The notes beneath the pieces are model-generated. The model worked only from the letters and a program-made list of their open reading frames with translations. It was not told where the DNA came from and searched no databases. DNA of 21,470 nucleotides from JAWXBM01 sp964470455 (GTDB lineage Bacteria > Pseudomonadota > Gammaproteobacteria > Xanthomonadales > SZUA-36), in the NCBI GenBank assembly GCA_964470455.1, contig CAYYCX010000073.1, forward strand, positions 1-21,470, read 5' to 3'. A program made the translations under genes and the position numbers. Position 1 is the stretch's first letter. Every line of letters starts with the position of its first letter. This document shows, one piece after another, positions 8,429-16,610 of this stretch.

Positions 8429-10681
8429 TCAGCTGGCTTGCTTACAAACGGGTGGTTTTTCCTGGTTCGCTACCGGGTTCGAAAGGGGGTACGCATCCGG
8501 GTTCGCATCCGGGTTCGCATCCGGATTGGCGTAGCCGGAAACCAGCGCATCAACCGCCACACAGCCCCGCGGGCTGAGAATCAGGGGGTTGATGTCAATT
8601 TCGCTGATGGAATCTCCCAGCGCCGTGGCCATCCGTGACAACTTTGCCGCCGCGATGCAGTAGGCGTCAAGGTCCACCGCCGGCCGGCCGCGCGCTTCGT
8701 CCAGCAGAGGACGCAGGTGCAGGCGATTCACCAGCCGGCGCGCGGTGGCCGCGTCAAATGGCGGCAGCGCAAAAGCCACGTCCTTGAGGGTTTCCACGTA
8801 AATGCCGCCAAAACCCAGCATCACCAGCGGGCCGAACTGCTCGTCGCGCACCACGCCCAGCACCATTTCCACGCCTTCAGGCACCATGCGCGACAGCAGC
8901 ACTTCCGGACCGAGCCGTTCAGCCATGCTTTGGTATTCGGCCAGCAGCTGCTGGTCATCGGCAATCCCCAGCACCACGCCGCCCTGGTCGCTCTTGTGCA
9001 GCAGGCCGGGCCGGGCCGACTTCAGCGCGACCGGGTAGCCGAGCTTCACCGCGGCAGCCAGGGCCGCGTGCTTGCTGTCGGCCGGTATCGAAGGGTTGAC
9101 GGGCAAGCCGAAATCGCGCAGCAGGGCCAGGCTGTCGAATTCATCGAGGGTTTCACCCTGGGCCAGGATGGGCGCCCAGTGATTCACCGCCTGCCGCTCC
9201 GCCGGGGCCAATTCCCAGTTCGAGCCGGTCAGGCCCTGGTCCGCCAGTTGCACCTGGAAATCGCGATAGCCCAGCAGGCAGCGGGTACCCACCAGGAAGG
9301 AGCGCAGCCCGTCGAGCACCGGAAACCCTTCGCGCGTGGCCTGCTGCACCTGTGGGTCCGAACCCGTGCCCTGGCGGTTGGCTACCAGGAATACCGGCTT
9401 GCCGGAAACCGTGTGGCCGGCGCGCAGGTAGTCGAGGTAGTCGCTGTAAATTTCGCCATGCGGCGCCCGGTCATGCACCACGGCGCCCAGGGCGGCGTTC
9501 GGGTCGGCCATCAGGGCGGCAAAGCATTGGCCCATTACCAAATGGTAATCCGGGCCGCCGGTGCTCCAGGCATCCAGCGGATTCACGGCAGGCAGGCCGG
9601 GGTCCAGCAGGTCTTCCAGTTTCTTCGTGGTTGCAGCGGAAATGGTGGAGAGTTCAACACCCGTGCGATCGGCCAGGTCGATCAGCAACTGCCGCTCGCC
9701 GCCGGAGTCGTGCAGGCCCACCAGGCCGCCGGCGCCCACCCGGTGCGGTTGGGCAAACATGATCAGGGCGGTGGCCATCTCGTCCATGTCTTCCACGCGC
9801 TGCACGCCGTAACGGTCGAACAGCGCCTGGTAGGCGGCATCGGTGCCGGCCAGGGCGCCGGAGTGGGATACTGTCAGGCGGGCCGCCAGTTCGGTGCGGC
9901 CCACTTTCAGCGCCACCACCGGAATGCCTTTTCGCGCGGCTTTTTCCAGCACGGCCTTCAGGCCTTCGGGATTGCGCGCGGTTTCCATGAACAGGCCGAT
10001 GGCGCGCGTATCCAGGCACTCGATGGCGAAGTCCATGTAATCGTCCATGCGCACGCTGAGTTCCTGGCCGGTAGAAACCGCCAGGTTGAAATCGATGCGC
10101 TCCTCGCAATCGAGGATGCCGGACATGCCCGAGCCGGAATGGGAAATCAGCGTGACGTTGCCGCCGCGCAGGTGGTTGTGGCGGGTGTCAAAGCCGCAGG
10201 CCCACACGCCGTCGTGGAAATTGTAGAAGCCCATGCCGTTGGCGCCGGCCAGCAGCAGGCCGGATTCGCGCAACCGCTGGCCGATGCGTTCGCGCAGGGC
10301 GGGCGTGCTGTCATTCTCCAGCACCAGGGTGGAGTACATCACCGCCGACTTCGCACCATGGGCGATCACCTCTTCCAGCGCAGCTTCAACGCGGGTATCG
10401 GCCAGGGCGAAAATCACCTGCTCGACGGTTTCCGGCAGGTCGCTTAGCGATTTGAAACAGGGCAGGCCATGCACGGTTTCGCGGGTGGGATTCACCGCGT
10501 AGATGGGGCCGCTGAAACCCCCCAGCTTCAGGTTCTCGATCACCTGGCTACCTACCGTGCCGGGCCGCTCGCTGGCGCCCAGTACCGCGATGGAAGCTGG
10601 GCGCAGCAAAGGATCAAGGCGGTGGGGAAATGGGGTCAGAGCCCTTTTCCCCCGCCTCATTTCCAAAGTTTCATCGGTCAT
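8429..10681 (-). CDS. ADP-forming acyl-CoA synthetase (acetate--CoA ligase family, alpha-beta fusion)
   Basis: The product is 750 residues. Residues 22-120 form a CoA-binding Rossmann domain (LLRPASIAVLGASERPG). Succinyl-CoA-ligase-like domains follow, with VSHSGALAG (271-279), whose His273 is the probable phosphohistidine, and VNPLDAW. Residues of about 520-716 form an ATP-grasp domain (PVALKSARPGLLHKSDQGGV ... ISEIDINPLI). This is the ACD superfamily, which makes acyl-CoA from an acid, CoA and ATP and releases ADP. No GNAT domain is fused. Two oddities are present. Residues 1-18 are encoded inside a repeat element (10628-10750). The last ~34 residues are an extension containing NPDA repeats. 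ATG 10681 has GGAG 11 nt upstream; ATG 10660 is the only other plausible start. The substrate is unknown; members with other activities exist, including the DMSP lyase DddX. Confidence 0.88.
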   Translation of the reverse strand: MTDETLEMRRGKRALTPFPHRLDPLLRPASIAVLGASERPGTVGSQVIENLKLGGFSGPIYAVNPTRETVHGLPCFKSLSDLPETVEQVIFALADTRVEAALEEVIAHGAKSAVMYSTLVLENDSTPALRERIGQRLRESGLLLAGANGMGFYNFHDGVWACGFDTRHNHLRGGNVTLISHSGSGMSGILDCEERIDFNLAVSTGQELSVRMDDYMDFAIECLDTRAIGLFMETARNPEGLKAVLEKAARKGIPVVALKVGRTELAARLTVSHSGALAGTDAAYQALFDRYGVQRVEDMDEMATALIMFAQPHRVGAGGLVGLHDSGGERQLLIDLADRTGVELSTISAATTKKLEDLLDPGLPAVNPLDAWSTGGPDYHLVMGQCFAALMADPNAALGAVVHDRAPHGEIYSDYLDYLRAGHTVSGKPVFLVANRQGTGSDPQVQQATREGFPVLDGLRSFLVGTRCLLGYRDFQVQLADQGLTGSNWELAPAERQAVNHWAPILAQGETLDEFDSLALLRDFGLPVNPSIPADSKHAALAAAVKLGYPVALKSARPGLLHKSDQGGVVLGIADDQQLLAEYQSMAERLGPEVLLSRMVPEGVEMVLGVVRDEQFGPLVMLGFGGIYVETLKDVAFALPPFDAATARRLVNRLHLRPLLDEARGRPAVDLDAYCIAAAKLSRMATALGDSISEIDINPLILSPRGCVAVDALVSGYANPDANPDANPDAYPLSNPVANQEKPPVCKQAS
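8485..8532. repeat. 12-bp tandem repeat coding an NPDA tail
   Basis: Two exact copies of CCGGGTTCGCAT (8497-8508, 8509-8520) are flanked by degenerate copies at 8485-8496 and 8521-8532. On the minus strand the array reads as NPDA four-residue repeats near the C-terminus of the acyl-CoA synthetase, beyond the end of its ATP-grasp domain. Confidence 0.88.
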
Positions 10682-10750
10682 GAACTACGGTTCTCCGCAA
10701 TCTTGGCCCTATGCAAAATCCCAGCCGGGAAAAGGGCTCTGACCCCATTT
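10628..10750. mobile_element. Small inverted-repeat element (REPIN/MITE-like) with perfect 24-bp ends
   Basis: Positions 10628-10651 and 10727-10750 are perfect 24-bp inverted repeats. The left arm begins AAATGGGGTCAGAGCCC; the right arm is its exact reverse complement. They enclose 75 bp with no transposase. From memory, GGGGTCAGAGCCC-type termini recur widely in gammaproteobacterial genomes, often near REP-associated transposases; no search was run. The element spans the whole gap between the GcvT-like gene and the acyl-CoA synthetase gene. The right arm contributes the TAA stop of the former, and the start codon of the latter lies inside the element. A stem of this size could also affect read-through in the cluster mRNA. 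Confidence 0.82.
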
Positions 10751-11993
10751 AGAAGTCCGACGGTGGTGTTTGCTTCTTGCGCGGCGGATCCCAGAACACG
10801 TTTTCAACTACTCTGCAGGGCGCCATCACGCGGCTCCATTTCAGCTCGCGCTTGTAATAGATTTCCACCAGCAGTTCCTCGCCGGGCTTGCCGTGTGGCA
10901 TGTCCAGCGTGGCCAGCGCGATGCTGGCCTTGGCCGATGGCGACCACATGCTGGAGGTGATGGTGCCGGCGTATTTCTTGTCCTTGGTGTACACGTAGGA
11001 GTCGTGCGCCACCTTGTTGCCTTCGATATCCAGTTTCACCAGCCGGTAGCGCGAGCCTTCTTCCTTTTCTTTCAGCAGTGCGCGGCGGCCGTTGAATACC
11101 GGTTTCTTGAAGTCCACCAGCCAGTCGAGGCCCAGTTCAAAGGGCGAACGGGTATGTGTGGGACGCACGGCTTCCTGCGCGGGCAGGAAATCCACACCGG
11201 CCAGGATGAAGCCGGCTTCCACACGCAGCATTTCCAGCGCTTCGCTCCCTAGTGGCGTGATGCCGCGGTGCTTGCCGGCTTCAAACAGGGCATCCCACAG
11301 TGCTTCGGCATGGGAAGGTGGAATCCACAACTCGTAACCCAGGTCGCCGGTGTAGCCGGTGCGGGAAACTTCCAGGGTGGTTCCCTGAAAATCAAAATTG
11401 CGCAGGCCGAACGGGGTGATTTCCTCAACGCACGCCAGGCCCATCTGTTTCAGCACGGCGCAGCTGGTCGGGCCCTGCAGCGCCAGGCCTGCCACTTCAT
11501 GGGTTTCATCCACCACGGACACATCAAATCCGTCAGCGCAGGTGAGGAACCAGTCCAGCTGGCGCTCCTGCGAGCACACTCGATACCCCCCGTCAGGCAG
11601 GTGAAAAATCGTGCCATCGTCGATCACGCGCCCGGCTTCGTTGCACCACACGGCATAACCCACGCGGCCCGGCTTGATCTTGGCCACGTCGCGCGTGACC
11701 AGGCGGTTCAAATAGGGCAGGGCATCGGGGCCGGTGACGCGGTGCTTGATCATCGGCGTGAGGTCAAACACGGCACAGCTGTTGCGGCCGGCAAAATACT
11801 CCAGCGAAGCGTCAAAATAAGCCGGTACCGAGAGGTAATCGGCCCAGCGTGACCATTCCTTCAGCTTGTTGGCTTCTTTCTGCCGCGAATGGAAGGGGCT
11901 GGGATAGACATGGGTTTTGAAATGATCCCGGGCCTTCATGTCTGGAGACTGGTAAGTTGTTCCGCTCATAGTCGTATTCATCCCTTCCTTCAT
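10749..11993 (-). CDS. GcvT-like aminomethyltransferase (THF-dependent, T-protein family)
   Basis: The product is up to 414 residues with the GcvT fold: AVFDLTPMIKHRVTGPDALPYLNRLVTRDV (74-103), the T-protein segment NEAGRVIDDGTIF (118-130) with the conserved Asp pair 125-126, ALQGPTS (171-177), RTGYTGDLGYELWIP (211-225), and the C-terminal barrel from about residue 290. Family members move a one-carbon unit from an amine or sulfonium methyl group to tetrahydrofolate (GcvT, dimethylglycine and sarcosine dehydrogenase domains, DmdA). ATG 11993 overlaps the previous gene's stop as ATGA. In-frame ATGs at 11981 (after AAGGAAGGG) and 11969 are alternative starts. Its tight coupling to two FAD oxidoreductases suggests it captures formaldehyde-level carbon from oxidative demethylation. 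It is probably not the glycine cleavage T-protein, because no gcvH or gcvP is nearby. Confidence 0.85.
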   Translation of the reverse strand: MKEGMNTTMSGTTYQSPDMKARDHFKTHVYPSPFHSRQKEANKLKEWSRWADYLSVPAYFDASLEYFAGRNSCAVFDLTPMIKHRVTGPDALPYLNRLVTRDVAKIKPGRVGYAVWCNEAGRVIDDGTIFHLPDGGYRVCSQERQLDWFLTCADGFDVSVVDETHEVAGLALQGPTSCAVLKQMGLACVEEITPFGLRNFDFQGTTLEVSRTGYTGDLGYELWIPPSHAEALWDALFEAGKHRGITPLGSEALEMLRVEAGFILAGVDFLPAQEAVRPTHTRSPFELGLDWLVDFKKPVFNGRRALLKEKEEGSRYRLVKLDIEGNKVAHDSYVYTKDKKYAGTITSSMWSPSAKASIALATLDMPHGKPGEELLVEIYYKRELKWSRVMAPCRVVENVFWDPPRKKQTPPSDF

Positions 11994-13549
11994 TTACCGA
12001 TGATGCTGCGCGCGGCATTGCGGCCAGCGCTGCCCATGACGCCACCACCGGGGTGGCTGCCCGCACCGCACAGGTACAGGCCGTTGACCGGCGTGTGGTA
12101 CTGCGCGGCGAAAGGCACGGGCCGCAGCATGAAGAACTGGTCCATGGCCAGCTCGGCGTGGTGCCAGTGGCCGCCATTGATGCGGAACTGCTGTTCAATA
12201 TCCTCCGGGGTCAGCAGTTCAGCCATCACGGCCTTGCTGCGGATATCCGGCGCAAACTTCTCCAGCGTGTTCAATACCACTTCGGTAAAGGCCGCCTTGC
12301 CGCCCTGCCAGCCGTCTTTCAGGTCACGTGGCGCGTACTGCACCACGGCGGAAAGCACGTGTTGTCCGGCCGGAGCCAGGCTGCTGTCATGAAGGGTGGG
12401 AATGATGATTTCAAACACGGGTTCGGCCGAGAACTCACCATACTTGCAGTGGTTGAAGGCGTGATCCACGTATTCCTGGCTGGGCGCGATCAGCAGGCGC
12501 TGACCCAGTTTGGATTTATCCACACCCTTGAAATCCGGCAGGTCGCTCAGCGCCAGGTGCAGCTTGGCGGTGTTGCCCTTGCTGCGCAGGTGTTTGATGC
12601 GATGCGCGAACCCCGCTTCGATGTTGCGCGCGCCCAGCAGGTCGAGGAAGGTGGTTTTGGGGTCGGCGTTGGACACCACGATATCGGCGTTCAGCACTTC
12701 GCCGTTCTCCAGTTCCACCCCGCTGACCTTGTCGAAGTCCATCAGGATGCGCTTCACCGGGCTGCCGGTGCGGATGTCCGCTCCTGCCTTGCGGGCAGCC
12801 GCGGCCAGGGCTTCGGCAATCGCGCCCATGCCGCCTTTGGGTATGGACATGGCGCCCGCGCCGCCACCGTTGTTGCCGCTCATGCGGTGCAGGGCGGTGA
12901 ACACGCTGTTGTTGGAGCGCGGCGCCGACTTGGTGCCGAGCACGGCATCCAGCGCCAGCGCGCCTTTCAGCAGTTCGTTGTCGAAGTTTTCCTGCAGCAC
13001 GTCGTAGATGTTGATGGCGGCGATGCGCAGGAATTCGCGCATGTCGTCACGGCCGAGCAGGCGGATCTCCAGCGCCAGTTTGCCCAGGGCGAACAGGTCG
13101 CCGCGATCCGAGGTGCCCACCCGCGGTGGTATGCGGTTGTGCAGTTTGCCGATGATGCCGGCGAATTTGCTCATGAACCGGCGGTATTCCTTCATGCCCT
13201 TGAGGTCGCGGGCGTTCAGGCCTTCGCCGCTGACGGTGTCCCCTTCGAAATACAGGTGGTTACCGGCCGGGTCCAGGGCCACGGTGCCGACGTTTTCAGC
13301 CGCCATGCCGAGCCCGTGGCTGTCCAGCGCAAGTTCCTTGCGGATTTCGTCATCCAGCAGGTAGTTGAGATGAGCGCCAGCGGATACCCTGAAGCCCGGC
13401 GCGAATTCGCGCGTGACGCAGGCGCCGCCAAACTGTTCGGCCGCTTCGAGCAGGGTTACTTTCCTGCCGGCTTTCGCCAGATAGGCTGCGCAAACCAGGC
13501 CGTTGTGGCCGCCGCCGACAATGATGATGTTATTCGCGGAATTAGTCAT
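11990..13549 (-). CDS. FAD-dependent oxidoreductase, phytoene dehydrogenase/PYROXD2-like (second of pair)
   Basis: From ATG 13549 the protein has 519 residues. This ATG overlaps the preceding gene's stop by 8 nt (ATGACTAA), and the FAD motif then starts within 12 residues; the longer reading from 13612 lies inside the upstream gene. It has a dinucleotide-binding motif VGGGHNG (11-17) ending in Glu35, a GG doublet (FGGACVTRE) after it, and the C-terminal FAD signature NGLYLCGAGSHPGGGVMGSAGRNAARSI. This architecture fits the amine-oxidase/phytoene-desaturase group, close to the PYROXD2-like clade of unknown substrate. It is a clear paralogue of the next gene upstream. A role as amine or glutamyl-amine oxidase/dehydrogenase is inference from context. 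Confidence 0.88.
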   Translation of the reverse strand: MTNSANNIIIVGGGHNGLVCAAYLAKAGRKVTLLEAAEQFGGACVTREFAPGFRVSAGAHLNYLLDDEIRKELALDSHGLGMAAENVGTVALDPAGNHLYFEGDTVSGEGLNARDLKGMKEYRRFMSKFAGIIGKLHNRIPPRVGTSDRGDLFALGKLALEIRLLGRDDMREFLRIAAINIYDVLQENFDNELLKGALALDAVLGTKSAPRSNNSVFTALHRMSGNNGGGAGAMSIPKGGMGAIAEALAAAARKAGADIRTGSPVKRILMDFDKVSGVELENGEVLNADIVVSNADPKTTFLDLLGARNIEAGFAHRIKHLRSKGNTAKLHLALSDLPDFKGVDKSKLGQRLLIAPSQEYVDHAFNHCKYGEFSAEPVFEIIIPTLHDSSLAPAGQHVLSAVVQYAPRDLKDGWQGGKAAFTEVVLNTLEKFAPDIRSKAVMAELLTPEDIEQQFRINGGHWHHAELAMDQFFMLRPVPFAAQYHTPVNGLYLCGAGSHPGGGVMGSAGRNAARSIIGK

Positions 13550-15158
13550 CGAGCCAGCCCTCCGGCACGGTGTTGGTTCGTCGCAGGTCGAACAGGATTT
13601 CGCGGGCGGCATTGGCGCCCGGGGCGGCCATTACACCACCACCGGGGTGGTTCGATGAGCCGCACATGTACAGCCCTTGCACCGGGCCGCGGTACTGCGC
13701 GAAGCCCGGAATGGGCCGGTTGAACAACAACTGGTCCATGGTCAGTTCGCCCTGGAAGATATTGCCTTCGGTCAGGCCGACTTCATTCTCAAGCTCACGC
13801 GGAGTGCGGACTTCCATGTGCAGGATCAGGTCCTTGAAGCCGGGTGCGTAGTCGTTGATCTGGTTCACCACCGTCTGTCCGAACGCGTCGCGCTGTTCGT
13901 CGGTCCAGTCCTTGCCGTGTACTTTCGGTGGCACGTACTGCACGAATACTGACATGAAATGCTTGCCCGGAGGCGCCATGGTCGGGTCGGTCAGCGAAGG
14001 AATCAGCATGTCGATGTATGGGTCCTGCGACCAGATGCCGTTCTTCCAGTCGTCGTAGGCGCGCTCCAGGCGGGCGATGGAATCGATCAGGTGCATGTCG
14101 CCCTTGATCAGCTCGGGGTTGTTGCGCAGTGCCGGGAAATCGGGCAGGCCGTCCAGCGCGATATTGAGCTTGCCGGAAGAACCGCGGATCTTGAAGTGGC
14201 GTACTTTCTTGAGGAATGAAGGGGAGAGGTCTTTCTCATCCATGCATTCCAGGAATGTGCGCGGGAATGTCATGTTGGAAACCACCACATCGCTGTGGTA
14301 CTCGTTGCCATTCTCCAGTGCAACGCCGGTGACTTTGCCGTTCTTGACCATGATCTGCTCGACGCCGGAGCCGCAGACGGTTTCGCCGCCGTGGTCGGCG
14401 AAGCAACCGGCCATGGCCTTGGCCACCGCGCCCATGCCACCACGAGCGAATCCCCAGGCGCCCATGTTGCCGTCCACTTCTCCCATCGCATGATGCAGCA
14501 ACACGTACGCGGTGCCCGGTGACATCGGCCCCAGCGCGCTGCCAATGATGGCGCTGCCGGCGTATGCGCCCTTGAGCAACGGGCTTTCAAAATACTCGTC
14601 GAGGAAATCCGAGATGCTCATGGTGTAGAAGCGCATCATGTCGTAGATCACGTCTTCGCCGAGCTTGTTGAATTCCTTGCCGAGGTACAGAAGTTCGCGA
14701 ATGTCCCGCATTTTGAACGAGGTCGGGTCGGGCGCCATGCGCAACAGGAATTTCCGGATGAAGCGGCACTGCCGCATGATGTCGCGGTGGTACCGAACCG
14801 ATGCATCGGCGTCGCGTTCACTGTGGCGGGCGATTTCGCGCCGGTCCACATCGCTGTCCACATAGCTTCCGAGTATGTCGCCGTTTTGCGCCATGGTGAC
14901 GCTGCCACCGTAAGGTATTACCTGCAGTCCGTATTTCTGCAGGTTCAGGCTGCGGAACACTTCCGGGCGCAGCAGGCTGCAGACATAGGAACAGTTGGAA
15001 TACATCCAGCCCTTGTGCAGTTCACGACTGACCGAGGCTCCGCCTATCCAGGGATTCTTCTCGACCATGAGCACGCTCATGCCGGCTTTGGCCAGATAGG
15101 CCGCGTTGGTCAGGCCGTTGTGGCCTGCGCCAACCACGATGGCATCATATTTCTTCAA
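13542..15158 (-). CDS. FAD-dependent oxidoreductase, phytoene dehydrogenase/PYROXD2-like (first of pair)
   Basis: The product is 538 residues. The start is TTG at 15156-15158, with AAGGAG 9 nt upstream; no ATG lies before the FAD motif. It has VVGAGHNG (8-15), Glu33 at the end of the second strand, WIGGASVSRE (37-46), and the C-terminal signature QGLYMCGSSNHPGGGVMAAPGANAAREIL. The shared blocks MDQLLFNRPIPGFAQYR here and MDQFFMLRPVPFAAQYH in the downstream copy show a tandem duplication. It is predicted to be cytoplasmic, with no signal peptide. The family oxidises C-N or C-C bonds with FAD, but PYROXD2-like enzymes have no established substrate. Together with its paralogue it could form a hetero-oligomer that stands in for the missing PuuB-type oxidase. 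Confidence 0.88.
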   Translation of the reverse strand: MKKYDAIVVGAGHNGLTNAAYLAKAGMSVLMVEKNPWIGGASVSRELHKGWMYSNCSYVCSLLRPEVFRSLNLQKYGLQVIPYGGSVTMAQNGDILGSYVDSDVDRREIARHSERDADASVRYHRDIMRQCRFIRKFLLRMAPDPTSFKMRDIRELLYLGKEFNKLGEDVIYDMMRFYTMSISDFLDEYFESPLLKGAYAGSAIIGSALGPMSPGTAYVLLHHAMGEVDGNMGAWGFARGGMGAVAKAMAGCFADHGGETVCGSGVEQIMVKNGKVTGVALENGNEYHSDVVVSNMTFPRTFLECMDEKDLSPSFLKKVRHFKIRGSSGKLNIALDGLPDFPALRNNPELIKGDMHLIDSIARLERAYDDWKNGIWSQDPYIDMLIPSLTDPTMAPPGKHFMSVFVQYVPPKVHGKDWTDEQRDAFGQTVVNQINDYAPGFKDLILHMEVRTPRELENEVGLTEGNIFQGELTMDQLLFNRPIPGFAQYRGPVQGLYMCGSSNHPGGGVMAAPGANAAREILFDLRRTNTVPEGWLDD

Positions 15159-15167
15159 TTGCAGGGT

Positions 15168-15173
15168 CTCCTT
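15168..15173 (-). promoter_or_regulatory. Ribosome binding site AAGGAG for the TTG-started FAD oxidoreductase
   Basis: On the minus strand AAGGAG precedes TTG 15156-15158 by 9 nt. It supports the rare TTG start, which otherwise has no alternative before the FAD-binding motif. Confidence 0.75.
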
Positions 15174-15183
15174 CCGGTTGCCG

Positions 15184-16524
15184 TCAGGCAGTCGCTTTGG
15201 CTTTCTTCGGGGTGTTCAGTTCGTCCAGTGTTTCATCCACGGCCTGCTCAAATGCCCTGACGGTATGTTCCAGGCAGGATGAGTCGTGGGCCTCGCAAAT
15301 GAACCAGGGCTCGCGCGAATCCGGCTCACACAATACGCCGAGGTCGTGCAGTTTGGGTGCCATGGTATCGTAAAAAGTGTAGTCAGAATTCAGCCAGTCG
15401 CGATAATTTGTTGGCGGTTCTTCGCTGAAGAACAGGCCGCTCATGGAACCGTGGCCGGTGAAGCAGTGCGCAATACCGCGCTCGTTCAGGACCTTGCTCA
15501 TGCCGGCCCGCAGGTCATCGCCATATTTTGCAATGGTTTCCAGCGCCGGCGTTTCTTCAAGAATCTGCAGGCAGCGGTTGGCCGCGGCCAGTGAAACGGA
15601 GTGGCAGGTATAAGTGCCGCCATGGGTGACTCCGGTTTTCACCTGCATCATGATTTCGCGGCGTCCGGCGACGGCGGAAATCGGGTAGCCGTTGCCCAGC
15701 GCCTTGGCAAAGGTGCAAATATCGGCCTTGATGCCCAGCAATTCCTGAACGCCGCCACGGGCCACGCGGAAGCCGGTTTTCACTTCATCCACGATCATGA
15801 TGACGTTGTACTTCTCGCACAGCATGCGCGCGGCCTGCATGTATTCGCGGGTGGCCTGGATGGAGCAGCAGTTACCCATGATGGGTTCCACCAGGAAGGC
15901 GCCGATTTCGTTGTGGTGCTTCTTCAGCAGGTCTTCCAGGTAATCGGCATCGTTCAGCGGTGTGAAATGCGTCAGCTGCTTCAGGATCCGCGGTACGCCG
16001 TGACTGTCGACTTCGACCGCCGGTTTGCCGCCCTGCGATTCATCCCATTCCTCGATGTCGGCGTACCACAGGACCGAGTCGAAAATGCCGTGGTAACCGC
16101 CTTCGACGATGATGTGGGAATCCTTTCGGGTATAGGCCCGCGCCAGCCGCAGCGCCGCCATGACAGCCTCGGTGCCCGAATTGGAGAACCGCACCATCTC
16201 GGCGGCCGGAACCATGCGGGAAATGCGTTCGGCAACTTCGAGCTCAGGTTCGGTGGACAGGGCGAATACGCCGCCCACTTTCATGCCCTCGCGGGCCGCT
16301 TCATCAACCCTGGAGTCCGCGTAGCCGAGAATGGCAGGGCCGTAACCCAGGCGGTAGTCGATGTATTCGTTGCCGTCAATGTCCCAGATACGTCCGCCTT
16401 TGCCGTGGTGCGCATAGAGCGTTTTGTCATCGCCCCAGTAGCGGAAGTTGGAAGAAACACCCATCGGTAATGATTTGGATGCCTTGCGGAAGTGCTCGTT
16501 TGAACGCTGCAGTGAGCGACGCAT
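15184..16524 (-). CDS. Class III PLP-dependent aminotransferase (glutamate-1-semialdehyde aminomutase-like)
   Basis: The product is 446 residues of fold-type I, class III. Visible elements are RIWDIDGNEYIDYRLGYGPAILGY (45-68), the phosphate-binding SNSGTEAVMAALRLAR (114-129), YHG (144-146), the DEVKTGFR motif (246-253) with PLP-binding Asp246, and Schiff-base Lys274 in TFAKALGNGYPISA. The spacing resembles GSA-aminomutase-like enzymes, but a chromosomal hemL for tetrapyrrole synthesis would not sit in this catabolic cluster. It would move an amino group from the amine or amino acid substrate to a 2-oxo acid, giving an aldehyde for the ALDH, or could play a PuuE-like role. ATG 16524 has GAGG 5 nt upstream. 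It is the first gene of the minus-strand cluster, 25 nt from the next gene. Confidence 0.9.
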   Translation of the reverse strand: MRRSLQRSNEHFRKASKSLPMGVSSNFRYWGDDKTLYAHHGKGGRIWDIDGNEYIDYRLGYGPAILGYADSRVDEAAREGMKVGGVFALSTEPELEVAERISRMVPAAEMVRFSNSGTEAVMAALRLARAYTRKDSHIIVEGGYHGIFDSVLWYADIEEWDESQGGKPAVEVDSHGVPRILKQLTHFTPLNDADYLEDLLKKHHNEIGAFLVEPIMGNCCSIQATREYMQAARMLCEKYNVIMIVDEVKTGFRVARGGVQELLGIKADICTFAKALGNGYPISAVAGRREIMMQVKTGVTHGGTYTCHSVSLAAANRCLQILEETPALETIAKYGDDLRAGMSKVLNERGIAHCFTGHGSMSGLFFSEEPPTNYRDWLNSDYTFYDTMAPKLHDLGVLCEPDSREPWFICEAHDSSCLEHTVRAFEQAVDETLDELNTPKKAKATA

Positions 16525-16588
16525 ATAAGCCTCATGGTTGATTTAAGCGCGCATAGGTTGACACAGCCTGGCCTTCGCTGTCCAGAAA

Positions 16589-16610
16589 AATGAATGATTG
16601 TTCATTCATT
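16589..16610. promoter_or_regulatory. Perfect 9-4-9 palindrome, candidate operator of the adjacent TetR/BetI-like regulator
   Basis: AATGAATGA, spacer TTGT, TCATTCATT. Perfect dyad symmetry and this length fit a TetR-family operator. It touches the -35 box of the + strand promoter and lies 64 nt upstream of the aminotransferase start, so one bound dimer pair could control both divergent arms. Binding by this regulator is inference. Confidence 0.75.

Noticed and set aside
8717..10447. 576-residue open frame on the + strand
   Set aside because: It lies antisense to the acyl-CoA synthetase, which has clear domains. The product is low-complexity (His, Gln, Ala, Val-rich) and matches no family; such frames are common opposite GC-rich genes.
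12053..13723. 556-residue open frame on the + strand
   Set aside because: It is antisense to the second FAD oxidoreductase and runs into the first, with biased composition and no motifs.
15184..16524. Annotation of the aminotransferase as HemL (tetrapyrrole synthesis)
   Set aside because: It is similar in fold, but the catabolic, TetR-controlled context and the different active-site lysine segment argue for another substrate.
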